DNA of 64,000 bases from Amylostereum areolatum (GCA_012932865.1 SAXG01000053.1:270770-334769); one strand, 5' to 3'; numbered from the stretch's first letter, positions 13,074-24,318 are shown. Program-made: numbers and translations. Notes: generated from the letters alone by a model not told the origin.

Positions 13074-14642
13074 ATGGCTCTCTGCGGATTACCCCCCGAG
13101 ATTCAAGACGCCATTGTCGACAACATCGAGCCGCGCAGCGACCTGCTCTCCCTGGCCCTCACCTGCACCACTTTTCGCGACATCGTCGTCCCGAACCATC
13201 TGCACTTTCGTACCATCATCTCGCCCTACCCCAACACCCCTCTATGGAACCGTCTCGCGCGCCGACGCGACCTCGCACGCAGCGTCCGGCGGTTCGGGTT
13301 CATGGACGGAGACGAGAGGGAGTTCCCTCAGTTGTGGATGACTCCCCCCGCCGCCGAGCGTGTCTCGGTCGAGGACTCGACTTGCGACTCCACGCTTGGT
13401 GCGGAAGCTTTCGAAGGGATGATAAACCTCCGGGCGTTGCACGTGTCGGTTCCCGGGAGGTTTTACTGGCAGTATGACGTCCCGGCGTCCTTGCCAGCGG
13501 AGCGACGCCGTGCGCGCGAAGCCTTTCCGCTATTTACCGCTTGCTCTCACATTGCATCGCTTCAGTTGGAGGAGCTACACCTATCGTTTCAGTGTCCCGA
13601 ATTATTGGAGGTTGACCTTCCCGGCTTGGACCTCGAAGACGAGCACAGTACGCCCCGGCCCCCAGCTGTATGTCGGCCATCCGGTAAGCCTCCCGATCCA
13701 TCATGGCGAGTAGCTTGAAATGTGACAGAATTCATGCACAGCTTTGGCGTATCTCCAACCTGACGTCTCTCGTGCTCACCGGGACGCTCATAAGTGACAG
13801 CTTGTACCAAGACTTCTGCTCCATGGTCACTCTCCCCATGCCTGCAAGTACGTCCTCATGCAATATACATACGTCTTTCTCTCAGCCTCTAACTCGGGCA
13901 ATTAGTCCCTAGGTCTCCCTTGGTTCTGTGGACCATCCAGCGAGGCGCTCTCTGTCCTCACTGCGCAGCCTCGTCGTCGGTCGCGTCTTCCCCCCCGAAG
14001 CGGTGGTTCACATCCTGGACTTCATCAAAGTGCATCCCGGCATCGAGGAATTCTCCTGGCACCGCTTTAGGTTCAACATCCCCCAATCCTTCTTTCCGCT
14101 GCCCAGCCTCAAACGCCTCGACGTGTCCTGCATCCTCAGCTCCACGGGCAGTCCTGGAGGACAAGCCGCCTGGATCCGTCGATCTGGAGGCGGTGACGAT
14201 TTCGCGGGACAATCGCTACGCCTTCCCCTACCTCCCCGCCATCAACCCAGCCACCCTTCGTGAGGTACACTTCCTGGGCATGGACGACCCGGTCGTCCTC
14301 CGTGCACTATCGCACCAACTGCATTGGCGTGCCGTCGAGATATTGAGCATCTCCCGGAGCACGAAGCTTCCCAGCGCAAGCCAGCGTGTGGCCCGCGTCT
14401 TCACGGCGAACGGGTGTGTTCGTGGATGCCCTTCTCGCCCGGCGAACTGCTGCCGCTGCTCCCTCGCCTGCGAGTCGTCGGTCGCGTTTTGCTCTCCGCG
14501 TCCGCACCCTTGGAAGCTCCCCACCACGTCGACGCAGGGCAAAATTCCTCCACCCCGCGTACGGAAGGATCTGCTGTCGGTCCGCGCTCGCTATCCACAG
14601 CTTGAATCCGTCTACGGGTGGCGCATGGATCGTCTGTACTGA
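13074..14642 (+). CDS. F-box domain protein with C-terminal leucine-rich region
   Basis: Probable substrate adaptor of an SCF ubiquitin ligase. The N-terminus carries an F-box-like motif (LPPEIQDAIVDNIEPRSDLL followed by LSLALTCTTFRDIVVPNHL), the usual arrangement in mushroom F-box families, and a following leucine-rich part (LRALHVSVPG, LQLEELHLSF, LPSLKRLDVSC, LLPLLPRLRVVG). Introns are likely near 13685-13737 and 13850-13925. The last segment ends RYPQLESVYGWRMDRLY, TGA 14640-14642. Continuity of the conserved sequence needs frame changes near 14150, 14418 and 14515 with no convincing intron, so the gene is either decayed or carries consensus indels. Start ATG 13074 is the first one giving the F-box. 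Target unknown. Confidence 0.6.
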
Positions 14643-15623
14643 CAGACATGCGTCGACTGCGTCAGTCTGCATCATTTGACACCGCTCCCAGGCCCTGATT
14701 TTGTCTTCTCGATACAGGTACGAACATGCCTTCGTGCTACTTATGATTTCTCAATGCATGCCGCTCGGCCTCGGTCGAGTCGCCATGCACTCTGCTGCGT
14801 GCGACATCGGAGCCCGTCAAAATCTCCATCGCACGGTTTCCGCTGTGTCCCACATCCGTATCGTTCCGTGTTGTCACTGTCTCAACGTCTCGAAATAGTA
14901 CCCTCAAGGAGCACCTGAGCGTGTTTACAAAGCTCTCTGCCAGTATTTATAGCGCTTCCCTCGCCGAGGCGGGGATATTACTTCAAGTTTTTCGCAGAGC
15001 ATGCCACCTCTCTCTGCTGGCCAACGTCGACTACGAGTCCGAATGTATCCACGTAGATGCCATTGTTCCCCTTGGAGCTACTGCCGTTGTTTTCCAGGGT
15101 GCACCAAGCCACCGATTGCCCCGAACTCTTTAGGTCCTTGATGGATAAGCACATGGGCCTTCCGAGCGACATCCTATGTATATCCCCACACTTCGAATTT
15201 CCGTATGGATGGCCCTGTGGGCCGGTTATCATCTCCACAGTCGACGACAGCAACGTACAGAGATGTCCTTGTGCTTGCCATGGAGATCCTGGTTTCGTCT
15301 TCTTCCCCCACTCGATTATCTTTGACAAAATATGATGCAGCGTCTGAGTCGAGTCGGGGTCACCTCCACCGCGCGCGCTCATTGCCCCCATTGCGCGCAA
15401 CATCGTCTTTGCGCCCTTCGACCCCGCATTGCCATGACCAACGCGGCCGTCCTCCGAAGACCAGCTGACAGATTCACGCAACATCGATGGCCGATGATCT
15501 GTAAGCCTCGAGGCTCGAACTCCATATAACCGCGCCCGTCCGTCCTGCCCATCTCCGCATCTTCACCATCATCGACTTCACCATCATCGACCCGCCCCGC
15601 CACCAACAACAACAACGACAACA
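14643..15623. other. Unassigned region between F-box gene and alpha/beta hydrolase
   Basis: About 1 kb with only short reading frames on both strands. A stretch at 15057-15335 looks mildly protein-like in one plus frame, but has no partner exons or recognisable motif. The 3' part (15530-15620, ccgccccgccaccaacaacaacaacg) is probably the promoter and 5' leader of the hydrolase. Nothing else supported. Confidence 0.4.
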
Positions 15624-16583
15624 ATGTCCTCCGTCACCTTCGAACGCATCCAAGCCGACGGCGTCGACGTCTTCTACCGCGCGGCGGGAAAGCCCGAGTC
15701 CCCGACGCTCCTCCTCCTGCACGGCTTCCCCTCCTCCTCCTTCCAATTCCGCACCCTGCTCCCGCTCCTCGCCGCCGACTACCGCGTCCTCGCGCCCGAC
15801 CTGCCCGGGTTCGGCTTCACGGACGTGCCCGCCGAGCGCCAGTACGCGTACACGTTCGACGGCCTGTCGAAGACCGTCGAGGCCTTCGTCGACGCGCTCG
15901 GCCTGACCAAGTTCGCGCTGTACGTGTTCGACTACGGCGTAAGTCCGCCGTCCCGGCCTCTCCTCTCACCACCCCGAACGTGTTCTCACCGTACATACAT
16001 ACTTTGGCAGGCGCCCACTGGCCTGCGCCTCGCGCTCCGCCACCCCGACCGCGTCACCGCCATCATCACCCAAAACGGCAACGCCTACGCCGAAGGCCTG
16101 GCCTCGCCCTTCTGGGCGCCGCTCCGCGCGTACTGGGCGCTGCCCGCCTTCTCCGCCACGGCCCCCGAGGCCGCCGCGCTCGACGCCGTCTTCACGCTCG
16201 CGACGACGCGGTGGCAGTACACGGACGGCGTGCCGGGCGCGCTGCTCCCGCGCGTCGACCCCGCGGCGTACACGCTCGACGCGCTGCTGCTGGCGCGCGC
16301 CGGCCAGCGCGAGGCGCAGCTCGCGCTCTGCTACGACTACGGGACGAACCCGGGCCTGTACCCGGCCTTCCAGGCGTACTTCCGCGAGAGCGGCGTGCCG
16401 GTGCTCGTGATGTGGGGCGCGAACGACGCCATCTTCCCCCGGGCGGGCGCGGAGGCGTACGCGCGGGACGTGCGGGACGTCGTGCTGCGCTTCGTGGACG
16501 CGGGCCACTTCGCGCTCGAGACGCACGTGGAGGAGTTCGCGCGGGAGATCAGGGCGTTTCTGTCGACGCGGGTCGGGGCGTGA
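15624..16583 (+). CDS. Alpha/beta hydrolase, epoxide hydrolase/haloalkane dehalogenase-like
   Basis: About 295 residues in two exons. The single intron is 15939-16010 (GTAAGT...TTGGCAG, 72 nt, so it can be read through in frame). The N-terminal half has the oxyanion motif LLHGFPSSSFQFR and DLPGFGFTD. The nucleophile elbow is VFDYGAPTGLRLA, formed across the splice junction, placing Asp rather than Ser as nucleophile, as in haloalkane dehalogenases and epoxide hydrolases. The acid loop is WGANDAIFPR and the catalytic His lies in DAGHFALETH. There is no signal peptide, so it is probably cytosolic. Intact, and ends facing S28 copy 1. Substrate cannot be told from sequence; many fungal relatives are annotated only as alpha/beta hydrolase. 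Confidence 0.88.
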   Translation: MSSVTFERIQADGVDVFYRAAGKPESPTLLLLHGFPSSSFQFRTLLPLLAADYRVLAPDLPGFGFTDVPAERQYAYTFDGLSKTVEAFVDALGLTKFALYVFDYGVSPPSRPLLSPPRTCSHRTYILWQAPTGLRLALRHPDRVTAIITQNGNAYAEGLASPFWAPLRAYWALPAFSATAPEAAALDAVFTLATTRWQYTDGVPGALLPRVDPAAYTLDALLLARAGQREAQLALCYDYGTNPGLYPAFQAYFRESGVPVLVMWGANDAIFPRAGAEAYARDVRDVVLRFVDAGHFALETHVEEFAREIRAFLSTRVGA

Positions 16584-16919
16584 GGTGGGAGCATGTAACG
16601 TGTAACGTGTAAGGGCAACCGTTGGGAGGTTCGGTTCGGAACGCGGTCACTGTAGTTGTATCTGTATCGTCGGTATGTAGGACTGCGTCTGCGCCGCTAT
16701 AGATGTGTGGCTGAGGCCCTCGACTCGAGCCTTTGGAAACAAGGATGTCCGCCGAGCTCGTGCGGAAAAAGTCTGCGCGCGACTCCGAGCGCACGCGCGA
16801 GCCTGGGAGCCTGAGAAAGAGTGTGAAGTTCCTTTGTTTTATTCCATCCAAGAGACCGCGTCCAATATGAGTAAGTACCAAAGTACCCATCCGTGCCGCC
16901 CCGCCTCGCGCGAACGCCC
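16584..16919. other. Convergent intergenic region
   Basis: 336 bp between the hydrolase stop and the S28 copy 1 stop; it should hold both 3' UTRs. No gene seen. Confidence 0.6.
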
Positions 16920-19267
16920 CTACGCGTCCTTGCTGACCACGATCCCGACGCGCGTCGCACGCGTCGCACGCGCGGGCTTCCACTCCGCGATCCACGTCCC
17001 GATCTGCGCGAGCCCCGCCTTCTGCACCCTGAGCACGGTCGCGTCCACCGCGCCGTTCGCGGTGCTCAGGTCCGAGCAGTGGAAGCCGTCGCTGAGCCCG
17101 ATGTTCGCCGCGGGCGTCCCGGGCGGGTGCAGGCCCTCCGCGGAGACGGTGGCGTCGCGCCAGGGGTCGCCTAAGGTTCGCGTCAGTCGGGGGGGACGGG
17201 AGGGACGGAAGAGAGAGTGGGAGTAGGGGGCGGGGACGGGGGACGCACGCTGGCCGTTGGCGAAGAAGAGGCGGTCGACGCTCAGGTTCCAGCCGTCGTA
17301 CGCGGCGTTGGTCGCGGCGACGTTCGCGACGGGGGGCTGGGGGAAGGCCTCGGGGAACATCTGCTGGCATTGCCGCTCGTCGGCGGACGTGACCACGAGG
17401 CGGGAGACGAGGGAGACGTGGTCCCTCGGGGCCGTGTCCTGGAGGAAGCCGACTTCGTTGCAGCTGTGAGGCGGAGCGGGGGGGGGGGGGGGGGGGTCAG
17501 CAAGCAATGCGGGAGGGGCCACACGGGCGACGAGGACGGGCGCGCACACGATCCAGAACCACGACCGGTTCGCGTTGTCGACCGCGGTGTCCGTCCACTG
17601 TTCCTGCGTGGCGTTGTACGTGCCCAGGCACGTCCTGCCATGACAAAGCCCCCACCACCCCCCGTCAGCGCGCCAAGCTCGGACGGAGACACGCGAGCGG
17701 ATCGGCACTCACTCGGCGTCGACGTCGCCGCAGACTGTCGAAGGGCAATGCAGAAAAGGCGCCGGTCAGGGCGGGGTCAGGGAGGGGAGGGGAGGGGCGC
17801 GGCGAGCAGGGGAGACGCACGGTTGGGGAGGTAGGTGTCCTTGAAGTACGCGGCCCACGCGTCCAGGGCGTGCGTCGCGCCGAACCCAGCCGCCGGCGCG
17901 ATCGTCCCGTCCTTGTCGACCTCGAGCGCGTCGCAGAACTCGAAGAACGCGGCGCCGGGCCCGCTCGAGGGCGACAGCTCCTGCCAGTCCCAGAGGTTGT
18001 TCCGCACTGCGGCGTGAGTCGCACCCGTCAGCACCCCCGCGGACGCGCAAGAGAAGAAGCAGAAGAAGACGAAAAAGGAGAGCACGCACGCGCGCCGGTG
18101 ACGTCGTCCGCGTGCACGACGCCGGCGAGCCCGAACCGCGCCTTGAGCGCCTGGAAGGCGGTCGCGTTGTGGGCGGCGGCGGCGTCGAACGCGGCGACGG
18201 CGGCCTGGACGTCGTTGGAGCAGTTCGTGGGCATGCCCTCGCGGATGGGCTCGAAGTAGCGCCAGAAGTCGCTGCAAAGCCCGTGGAGCGGGGGGTCAGG
18301 ACGCGCGCGCGGGGGCGGGGCGGGGAGGAAGCGCGGCGGGCGTACAAGATGCTCTCCACGACGGCGGAGGACGCGTATCCGGCCTGGAAGACGTCGGGCT
18401 TGCTGGTGAGCGCGAACGGCGCGGTCAGTCGCGCGCTGTGGATGTCTAGGGGGGAGAGAGGGGGACGTACTTGACCATCGTGAACGCGGTCAGGGCACCT
18501 AGTCGGAGGGCCGCCCCTCGGTGAGCGCAGATCGTGGGAGGATAGGAGGGACGCTCCCCGCACCTGCGTAGCTGCCGCCGACCAAGATCCACGGCGCCTG
18601 CCCCGGCGCGACCTTATCGCCGCCCGGCATGGGGAGCTTGACGTGCTTGGCGAAGTACTCGAGGTCGTCGACGCCTTGCTGGATGGTGTGGTACTTGAGG
18701 CTCTTGACGGTGAGGTCGGGGAAGGGGTTGGAGAGGCCGTAGTAGCGGTGCTCGAGCACGATGGCCGCGCCCTTTTCTTGCTGGGCGATCTGGCCGTTGA
18801 TGGTCCTGTTCGTGAGGTAGCCGGTGTAGCCTGCGGGCGAGGCGGGGTGAGCGTGGGGCGGGAGGACGGACGGGCAGAAGTGAACGCACGCTCCGCGTTC
18901 GACTCTCCCGGCGTGGACAGGATGATCGGTCCACCTGAACCGAGAATATAAATATAAATTCCATGGACGACAGGTTGGATCGAGGGGGACACGCACCGGG
19001 CTCGTAGAAGTTCCAGGTGGTCCAGTAGCGCTGCTTGAACGTGCCGAGGCCGGGGTTGCCGTGGTCGATGAGCTGGTCGAAGTAGTAGGTGGTGTTCAGA
19101 GGCGGGAGCGCGGCGGAGGACGTCGCGTGGACGACCCGGGCGTGGTCGTCGGACAGCGGGACGGGCGGCGGCAGCGGCAGCGGGGGCATGTTCGCGTTCA
19201 TCCGGCCATCGGGGAGGGCGGCGTGGGCGAGCGGGACGAGGGCCAGGAGGACGTGAGCGAACAACAT
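16920..19267 (-). CDS. Secreted S28 serine peptidase, copy 1 (Pro-Xaa carboxypeptidase/prolyl endopeptidase family)
   Basis: Extracellular or vacuolar peptidase predicted to cut after proline. Signal peptide MLFAHVLLALVPLAHA, cut before ALPDGR, then a short Pro-rich propeptide. The mature region has YYFDQLIDHGNPGLGTFKQR, LEHRYYGLSNPFPDLT, the nucleophile elbow VGGSYAGA, RYFEPIREGMPTNCS, the acid loop GDPWRDATVS and the His region FHCSDLS. About 12 exons separated by 50-110-nt introns; ends VVSKDA, TAG 16922-16920. Frame is intact throughout. An intron before the CNEVGFLQDTAP exon contains a run of 19 C on the coding strand. Paralogous to the copies at 40.3 and 43.6 kb but inverted. N-glycosylation sequons (NTT, NRT, NAT) are frequent, as for a secreted enzyme. 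Confidence 0.9.
17478..17496 (-). repeat. 19-nt poly-C tract in S28 copy 1 intron
   Basis: Uninterrupted run of 19 G on the plus strand (C on the coding strand), directly after a GCTGAC branch-site match and before CTCACAG. It can serve as the polypyrimidine tract. Length is probably unstable and hard to sequence. Confidence 0.85.
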
Positions 19268-19350
19268 GCCTGCCGTTCTGCGAGAGACGGTGAGGGGACA
19301 AGAGGGCGCCGGTGAGCGCTCGAGCCGGAAAATGCAACGCGAGCCATGGT

Positions 19351-19358
19351 TTATATAA
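19351..19358 (-). promoter_or_regulatory. TATA box of S28 copy 1
   Basis: ttatataa about 85 bp before the ATG. Copies 2 and 3 have the same element at about the same distance, which supports the call. Confidence 0.7.
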
Positions 19359-19747
19359 GTCCCTCGCGTGCAGAGTCGGCGGAGGAAGCCATGTTGGCAT
19401 CAAATACCGCCATGCCGCTGTCAACAGTCATATGCGTCCGAACGCCTATCGGTGCGTTCCCACAAGGGAAAGCTCGCCTGTTATTTGGATGTTGCGTTAC
19501 CAACGCATGATGGGCGCGAGGGACCGCGCGGGTGCGTCGACCACGGCATGTGGGACCACGTCCCGCTCGTGGACTTCAAATCTCCCGTCCAGGAGGGAGT
19601 TCGTGACCATGCACGGAGGGACAAAAACTAAAGGGGGGGGGGATGGAGAAGGCGGGCAGGGAAGCGTAGGGCCCTGGGGGTTACTACTTACTAAGTACTC
19701 GTAGTAGAGAGTCTAGAGACTGCTTTAGTAGTACGTACTTCGGACCC

Positions 19748-19764
19748 TTTCCCACGGTCACAAT
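19748..19764 (-). promoter_or_regulatory. Shared S28 upstream motif, copy 1
   Basis: Read in gene direction: ATTGTGACCGTGGGAAA. It differs by two bases from TTTGTAACCGTGGGAAA found before copies 2 and 3, in the same orientation, and ends 481 bp before the ATG. The core GTRACCGTGGGAAA is common to all three. Unknown factor; could be a regulatory site or a relic of duplication. Confidence 0.6.
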
Positions 19765-19990
19765 CTGGTTCTTCCGTACTGCGACTCAGAGGACTCCGGC
19801 TTGAAGCCAGATCGCCCATCAAAATACATATGCTTACCTCCGTGGACTGGCATCGAAAGCCCAACCCGTAGCCCGTCATAACAAAGAAATACATCGCATT
19901 CGGCGTACAGAACAATCTCAGACTAGCATGCTACAAGCAACAACGTGACGGACGACTTCTTCACCTCCCCACGGGCCCTTTCGCTCGCGC

Positions 19991-22146
19991 TCAAGCCACG
20001 GACAGCCCCGCCACGCCATCCGCCAGATCGTCGCTCGTGCCCTCCACGAGCTTCGTGACCTGCGTCCAAAACCCAACACGTCAGTGCGCCTGCGCCCCAC
20101 CGGAACCGCGCGCGAAACGCACCTTTCCGATGGCGATCGTTTTGCCCTCGTCCCGCAGCGTGAAGCGGCCGAGCTGGGGGTAGTCCGAGAACCGCTCGAC
20201 GCATATCGGCGCCGTGGTCTCGATGAGCGCGACGATGCGCTGCCCTGCGGTCCGCCGTCAGCTCGCCCGTTGTCTTCGGTCGATGGAACGGACGGAACGG
20301 GCCCACCTCTCTTAGCGAACTGCGGCGGCTTCCGCGACTTGCGCCCGGTCGCCTTGTCGAAGTAGTGCAACAGAGCCTGGATGGAAAGACAGACGCGTCA
20401 GCGATGCGCCCCCCCGGGGGCCCGGGGGGGCCGTCCCGACCGTCAGCATGAGAGGCGCGCGTACGGAGAGCGTGACCTCCTCCGCGAGCGTGTGGACGTG
20501 CATGACGGCCGTGTACCCGGCGCAGATGATGTTCTTGTGCTCGAGGATCGCGAGCTGCGCCTCGAACTGGCGCACGGCGTGCACCGGCTTCGCGAGGCTG
20601 CTGAGCACGAACCCGGGGCTGATGTCCTCGTCCTCGACCCCGCGCAGGCGGATGCGGACGTTGTCGCCCGAGACCGCGGCGGCGACCTCCTCGTCCAGCT
20701 CGGTGCTGATGGACGTGACCTCCACCTGCACCTTGTTCGGCATCAGCATCAGCGAGTCGCCCTTGCGCATGTGCCCGGACTCGATCTTGCCGACCGCGAC
20801 CGTGCCCAGGTCCTTGTACTTCTCCGAGATCGGCATCATCAGCGGCGAGGACATCTTGCGGTCGACCATCGGCAGCTTGTCCAGGAGCTCGAGGACGGAC
20901 GGGCCGCTGTTCTCGGAGCGTGGCGTGAGCACGCGAGGCGGAAAAAGCGAAACCGAAGGCGCACGCACTCCCACCACGAGCAAACGTCCTTGGAGACGCG
21001 CTCCTTGAGGTTGGCGCCGGTGTACCCAGACACGGGGAGCCAGTGCACGTCCGTCTTGAGGTTGAATCCCGCGCCGCGCACGAACGGCGTGAGCTTCTCC
21101 TTGACCTCCTCGTACCGGGCCTTGTCCCACCCGACGGTGGCGTCGTCCATTTTGTTGATGACGACGACGATCCTGTTCACGCCCGCGGTCTTGACGAGCA
21201 TGATGTGCTCGCGCGTCTGCCCGCCGCGCTCGAACCCGGTCTCGAACTCGCCCTTGCGGGCGGAGATGACGAGCACGGCGACGTCCGCCTGCGCCGCGCC
21301 GGTGATCATCGACGGCACGAACGTCTTGTGGCCGGGGGCGTCGAGGATGGTGTACCGCCGGAGGGCGGTCTCGAAGTACGCGCGGCCGACCTCGACGGTT
21401 TTGCCCTTGAGACGCTCCTGCGGGGTGGAATCGAGGGCCCAGGACAGGTACCACGTCTCCCGGCCGGCGTCCTTGGCCTCCTTTTCGTACTTTTCCATCG
21501 TGCGCTTGTCGACGGTGCCGCAGAGATAGAGGAGATTTCCGCCCATGGTGCTCTTGCCGGCGTCGACGTGGCCGACGAAGACGATGTTGAGATGCTCCTT
21601 GACTGCGGCGAAAGGTCGGATCCCGCACGAGAAACAGACGGCGAAAAGAGAGGGGGGGGACGTACTGTCGCCGAAGAGGTCCTCGAGCACGGTCTGATCT
21701 GCAACGGCGTGCACCTCCTGCACGATCGCCGCCGTATCCGTCTTGGCCCGGTCCATCGTGAACGTTTTCGAGGGCGCCGCCGCACCAGACGAGACGGTCG
21801 GGGCCGAGGGTTCGCTCGCGGCAGGCTTGGGGGCCGCAGCGGGTTTGGATGCGGGCGCCTGTGCGGCGGGAGGAGGGGCAGCGGGCTTGGATCCGCCGAT
21901 GTTCAAGCTGATCGTGGGCGGGGGCGCGGGGGCTTCTGTCTGAAGGGGGCGCTCGACAGGCTTGAGGGGCGCGGCTGGCCTGGATCCGCCGATGTTGAGG
22001 CTGATCGTGGGCGGAGGGGCGGGGGCCTCCGTCTGCTCCACGCGCTCGAAGGGCTGCAAGGGCGGCTGCGGGGGCTGGGGCGGGGCGGGGGCACGCGTGG
22101 ACCGTCCGGGGACGAATTCGAAGGCGCCGGCGTTGAGTCTGCTCAT
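19991..22146 (-). CDS. SUP35: Eukaryotic peptide chain release factor GTP-binding subunit eRF3
   Basis: Translational GTPase that works with eRF1 to end translation. The extreme N-terminus has a PAM2-like motif (LNAGAFEFVPG) for binding poly(A)-binding protein. A Pro/Ala-rich N domain follows with two copies of PTISLNIGGS, then the GTPase domain: G1 GHVDAGKST, G3 DAPGH, G4 NKMD, and SGYTGANLKE; then domains 2 and 3 (KYKDLGTVAVGKIESG, ... AQLAILEHKNIICAGYTAVMH, FDKATGRKSRKPPQFAKRG, CVERFSDYPQLGRFTLRDEGKTIAIGKV). Five introns, near 21602-21666, 20914-20980, 20384-20462, 20244-20308 and 20062-20122. Ends at TGA 19993-19991 after GLSVA. Frame intact. It lacks a Gln/Asn-rich prion domain. Divergent from TFIIIA. 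Confidence 0.95.
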
Positions 22147-22351
22147 CGTGGGAGACGGCGAGGAGGAAGGGGAGGGAGACGAGGGAGACGGGGACGAGAG
22201 GGCGATGGCGGGTTGGAAGCAACTCGCTCGAGGCGCGTGCGACTCGATTCGATAAAAAAAAACTGGGGTTCTCCACCACCACCACCATCATCCGCGCTCC
22301 CGACGGTCGCCGCTGACTCGCTTTCTTTGGCCTCCCTTGCATCACGGCGAT
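22147..22351. promoter_or_regulatory. Bidirectional promoter, eRF3/TFIIIA
   Basis: Only 205 bp separate the two divergent start codons, so the promoters and 5' leaders must overlap. It contains a purine-rich block (gaggaaggggagggagacgag), a run of A at 22253-22261 and a ccaccaccaccac stretch. No canonical TATA box seen. Confidence 0.6.
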
Positions 22352-22369
22352 ATGGCGAGTACGACGTCC

Positions 22370-22400
<31 letters not shown>

Positions 22401-23927
22401 TTCTTGGGAAACGAAAGTCGCGGAAAAACTCGCTGGTGCTCTACGTCTCCGCCACGTCCGAATCCGAGTATGAGCCACCGCACGCCAGCTCGTCCAAGAT
22501 AGCCCTCGACGATGCCCCCGAAAAACGCTATCAATGTCCGCACGAAGGATGCGACAAGTCGTACACGAAGCCGTCTCGTCTCGAGGAGCACGAACGCTCG
22601 CACACGGGCCATGTACGTGCCGCCCGTTCGCCTTTCTTCGTTGGTGCTAACGAGCATACCGTGCAGAGACCGTTCGTGTGCACCACCTGCGGCAAATCCT
22701 ACCTGCGCGAAACCCATCTGCAGGCGCACTCCCGGTCCCACCTCTCCCACGCCGAGCGGCCGTTCGCGTGCGACGCGTCCGACTGCGACAAGCGCTTCTG
22801 GACCGCCCAACACCTCCGGGTCCACCAGGAGGTCCTCCACTTTGGCGAGAAACCGTTCAAGGTGTGTCCCCGTGCATTGTCGCCCCTCTCCCCTTCTTCC
22901 CTTCCGAGAGACAAGAGGGTGGAATCTGTCCGGGCAGGATGCCTCGCTACTCCCTTGGGAACATATGCAAGGGGACAGGGGCGATGCCGGAAACGCGGAT
23001 AACGCATCCCTCGTTTTCAGCATCGTGTCCTGCGCGATATCGTCCAAGGAAGTCGTTCAGCGTCGTTCAAAGTCGATTTCACCGAACCATGGCCTCCATG
23101 CGCGCTGTCCGTCTTCTCGACATCGTCTAACCTCTCCTCTCAGTGCACCGTACCGGACTGCCCCGCCGCGTTCTTGAAGCACCACCAGCTCCGTTCCCAC
23201 CTCGCCACGTCCCACGCCCCTCCCGGCACGAAGCCCTACCCATGCGCCCACGCCGGCTGCGACAAATCCTTCAGCACGAGCCAAAAGCTGCGCGCGCACC
23301 AAAAGGTCCACGACGGTACGCGTCTCCCTCTTTTCCCGCCGCCCGCCGTCCCGCATGACCCGCGCCCAGACAAGCGCTACACCTGCGTCCACGCGCCCTG
23401 CCGCCCCACCGCCTTCTACCCGACCTGGTCCGCCCTCCAACACCACATCCGCACCGACCACCCCCCGACCTGCCCGCACGCCGCCTGCCGCCGCAAAACC
23501 TTCTCCTCCCACAAGGGCCTGCGCGCCCACCTCAAACTCCACGAGCAGCGCGCCGCCGAGGACGGGTCGGACGCCGCCGAGCCCGAGCCCGGGCGCCCGC
23601 GCAAGCGTCGGCGCGGCGGCGAGCTCGGCCGCGATTGGCGCTGCGAGGAGCCGGGCTGCCCCAAGGACTTCGAATCCGTGCGCGCGCTTCGCCCCTCCCC
23701 CCTCCTCAGACTCCTCCCGTCCACGCTGACGCGCTCGCCGCGCAGAAACGGGCCCTCGCGACCCACCACCGCGTCGTCCACCTCGGTCGGCGCGACTTCG
23801 TGTGCGCGCGCGCCGGCTGCGGGCGCGCGTACGGGTACAAGCATCTTCTGCAGCGGCACACCGCACGGATGCACACGTCCACGCGGCCCGCATCCGACGC
23901 GGACGAAGCTGAGGCCGACGAAGAGCT

Positions 23928-23963
<36 letters not shown>

Positions 23964-24318
23964 GTACGAGCCCGCACCCGCACCCGCGCCTGCGCCTGCG
24001 CCGCGCCGCGCCGCCAAGACGCCGCGGGCAGAACGGGCGTCCGCCATCGACGTCATCACGGGCAAAGCGTACAAGGACGGGCGGGCGGGCGCGACGGCGA
24101 AGCGGCTGCCGTGCCCGTACCCCGCGTTCGCGGGCCTCTCCGTGGACCTGCGCGGCGCGTGCGCGGACTCGGAGGACGAAGGCGCGCGGCGGGTGCGCGA
24201 GCCGTGCGCGTACGTGTTCGGGCGCGCGTACGACCTTCGGCGGCATCTGCGCGGGGCGCACGGGGTCGAGCTGGGGAAGGACGAGGTCGACGCGTGGGCG
24301 CGGGGCGTGCGCGGGTGA
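22352..24318 (+). CDS. Transcription factor IIIA-like C2H2 zinc-finger protein
   Basis: Predicted 5S rRNA gene transcription factor for RNA polymerase III. After a Thr-run N-terminus (MASTTSTTTTT) and a KRKSRK basic patch come about nine C2H2 fingers: CPHEGCDKSYTKPSRLEEHERSH, CTTCGKSYLRETHLQAHSRSH, CDASDCDKRFWTAQHLRVHQ, CTVPDCPAAF, CAHAGCDKSF, CVHAPC, CPHAAC, CEEPGCPKDF and CARAGCGRAY with HTARMH. Finger number, spacing and the TG(H/E)RPF-like linkers fit fungal TFIIIA. A Glu/Asp-rich run (DEAEADEELDDDGDDDDDDD) and a Pro-Ala repeat follow, then a divergent last finger-like segment. Introns: near 22614-22666, 22862-23143 (282 nt, unusually long), 23316-23372 and 23685-23745. ATG 22352; TGA 24316-24318. 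No frame breaks. Confidence 0.85.
22369..22400 (+). repeat. Trinucleotide microsatellite (ACG)n
   Basis: About ten ACG/CGA units coding a poly-Thr run at the start of the TFIIIA-like protein. Confidence 0.9.

Larger units (their letters stand above)
19268..19990. other. Intergenic region, S28 copy 1 promoter and eRF3 3' flank
   Basis: Holds the upstream region of S28 copy 1, and the 3' flank of eRF3. Only short unconvincing reading frames. Carries a TATA box and the shared S28 upstream motif, annotated separately, plus a short G run at 19633-19641. Confidence 0.6.

Noticed and set aside
19312..19704. 130-codon frame upstream of S28 copy 1
   Set aside because: Overlaps the promoter and TATA box; composition random.
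21043..22473. 476-codon plus-strand frame opposite eRF3
   Set aside because: Antisense shadow; low-complexity Gly/Arg/Leu composition.
20312..23047. 911-codon minus-strand open frame across eRF3 and TFIIIA
   Set aside because: It reads through eRF3 introns out of frame and antisense to TFIIIA; only its eRF3 domain 2/3 part is real.
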